The notes under the pieces are model-generated. The model was given only the letters and a program-made list of their open reading frames with translations. It searched no databases and was not told the origin of the DNA. A stretch of DNA of 22,854 bases from a virus. How positions within the stretch are numbered: the first letter of the stretch is position 1; every line of letters starts with the position of its first letter. The position numbers and the translations under genes are program-made. Location: positions 1-22,854 of the IMG/VR virus record IMGVR_UViG_3300027859_000083. One strand, written 5' to 3'. This document shows positions 21,791 through 22,854 of the stretch, piece by piece.

Positions 21791-22854
21791 AGTTTTTAAT
21801 AGAAATAAAGTAGACTTCTTAAAGAATCCAATCTTCTTTGGAGAGGAACTTAATACCCAACGATATGACGATTTTAAATATCCCATATTCGACAAGTTAA
21901 CACAAAGACAATTGGGTTACTTCTGGAGACCAGAAGAAGTTTCTCTTCAAAAAGATAGGAACGATTACAATGAACTAAGTAAAGCACATAAACATATCTT
22001 TACTAGTAATCTAAAGTATCAGACACTTTTAGATTCAGTTCAAGGTAGAGGCCCTGCTACTGCATTATTACCTTTCTGTACTCTTCCAGAGTTAGAAGGA
22101 TGCATTATTACATGGGACTTTATGGAAACTATCCATAGTCGTTCCTACACTTACATGATAAAGAATCTGTATCCAGACCCATCAAAAGTATTTGATACGA
22201 TTCTAGACGATGAGAAAATCATTGCAAGAGCAGAGTCAGTAACAAAAAGATATGATGAGTTTATTGACTATGCACAAAGATATAGTTTAGGTTATGAAAA
22301 AGATGAATACGAACTTAAGAAAAGATTATATCTTGCACTTATAAGTATTAACATACTTGAAGGACTTCGTTTCTTTGTATCATTTGCATGTACTTTTGCA
22401 TTTGGTGAAATGAAAAAAATGGAAGGGTCTGCAAAGATTATAAGTTTTATTGCAAGAGACGAAGCACAACATCTTGCAATTACTCAACACATTCTAAAAT
22501 GTTATCAGAATCAAGAGAAAGATAAAGTTATGACTAAGGTCATGAAGGACTGTGAACCAGATGTTTACCAGATGTATGAAGAAGCAGTCAAAGAAGAAAA
22601 AGACTGGGCAGAATACTTATTCATACATGGTAGTATGTTAGGACTATCTACTACACTTTTAAGTCAATATGTTGAATACATTGCAAACAGAAGACTTCGT
22701 GCAATTGGTTTAAATCCTATATATGAAGTATCAAGTAGAACTAATCCATTACCATGGACACAACATTGGTTGACATCAAAGGGTCAACAGAATGCACCAC
22801 AGGAGACTGAGATTGAATCTTATGTCATCGGTGGTATCAAACAAGATATTAAAG
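21783..22854 (+). CDS. nrdB: Ribonucleotide reductase class Ia, beta subunit (3' end cut)
   Basis: 357 codons are present and the frame is still open at the window edge. The last residues (ESYVIGGIKQDIK) resemble a NrdB C-terminus, so little is missing. All diiron and radical residues are seen: Asp84 (LLDSVQGRGP), Glu115, His118 and the radical Tyr122 (METIHSRSYTYM), Glu193 (NILEGLRFF), and Glu227 and His230 (ARDEAQHLAITQH). The first four have the same numbering as E. coli NrdB. It houses the tyrosyl radical that drives NrdA. The ATG at 21783 overlaps the 2OG oxygenase gene by eight bases. No missing key residue, so it is expected to be active. Confidence 0.95.
   Translation, partial: MSKVFNRNKVDFLKNPIFFGEELNTQRYDDFKYPIFDKLTQRQLGYFWRPEEVSLQKDRNDYNELSKAHKHIFTSNLKYQTLLDSVQGRGPATALLPFCTLPELEGCIITWDFMETIHSRSYTYMIKNLYPDPSKVFDTILDDEKIIARAESVTKRYDEFIDYAQRYSLGYEKDEYELKKRLYLALISINILEGLRFFVSFACTFAFGEMKKMEGSAKIISFIARDEAQHLAITQHILKCYQNQEKDKVMTKVMKDCEPDVYQMYEEAVKEEKDWAEYLFIHGSMLGLSTTLLSQYVEYIANRRLRAIGLNPIYEVSSRTNPLPWTQHWLTSKGQQNAPQETEIESYVIGGIKQDIK

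Noticed and set aside
1-22854. CRISPR arrays, insertion sequences, tRNA or rRNA genes and attachment sites.
   Set aside because: No regularly spaced repeats, transposase motifs, terminal repeats or RNA-gene structures were seen; frequent repeats such as CTTGCA reflect favoured Leu-Ala codons.

Overview
The window is an AT-rich, densely packed segment of a virus genome. All 25 recognisable genes lie on the + strand, most joined by ATGA, TAATG or TAGTG overlaps, with no gene-free stretch longer than about 80 bases. A T4-type tailed phage (myovirus) of a marine Gram-negative bacterium fits best. The reasons are a T4 gp61-like primase, class Ia NrdA and NrdB, TATAAATA boxes like the T4 late promoter placed in the two clearest late-gene gaps, an overlapping Rz/Rz1-type spanin pair (implying an outer membrane), and proteins that look like marine T4-like phage families. 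The AT-rich composition would suit a SAR11 or Prochlorococcus-like host, but no photosynthesis gene or other host marker is visible, so the host is inference.

Layout. (1) 1-10379: a run of accessory or virion-associated genes. They are a 5'-cut unknown protein, a ParB-like protein, a KxDG ligase-like nucleotidyltransferase, a PAPS-type sulfotransferase, a TxGH nucleotidylyltransferase, a P-loop kinase with a long basic tail, a protein with an EF-hand-like loop behind a late promoter, an 849-residue modular protein and an HNH-type protein. (2) 10400-12728: an ATP-grasp enzyme, then a late-promoter-driven Ig-like virion protein and a small protein starting MKSFKKYIDE. (3) 12779-16142: behind a sigma70-like promoter, two conserved unknown proteins, a ferritin-like diiron protein, a second modular protein and a small Trp-rich membrane-type protein. 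(4) 16142-17427: an acyl carrier protein, a degenerate acyl carrier protein without the attachment serine, and the spanin pair. (5) 17503-end: primase, nrdA, a 2-oxoglutarate/Fe(II) oxygenase and nrdB, the last cut by the window edge.

Three signals stand out. First, several unrelated enzymes share an N-terminal leader of the form MKSFxxYIxE. It resembles the T4 capsid-targeting sequence that the prohead protease cuts after (L/I)xE. Two larger proteins have the same cut-site pattern exactly at their module boundaries. I infer a set of enzymes packaged in the capsid and perhaps delivered with the DNA. Second, I found no GATC in the whole window, and Asp codons before C are always GAC in the cases I checked, which points to selection against the site. 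Third, the phage carries an unusual chemistry set: a canonical ACP plus a serine-less ACP, a diiron oxygenase-like protein, an ATP-grasp enzyme, a sulfotransferase and a 2OG oxygenase between nrdA and nrdB.
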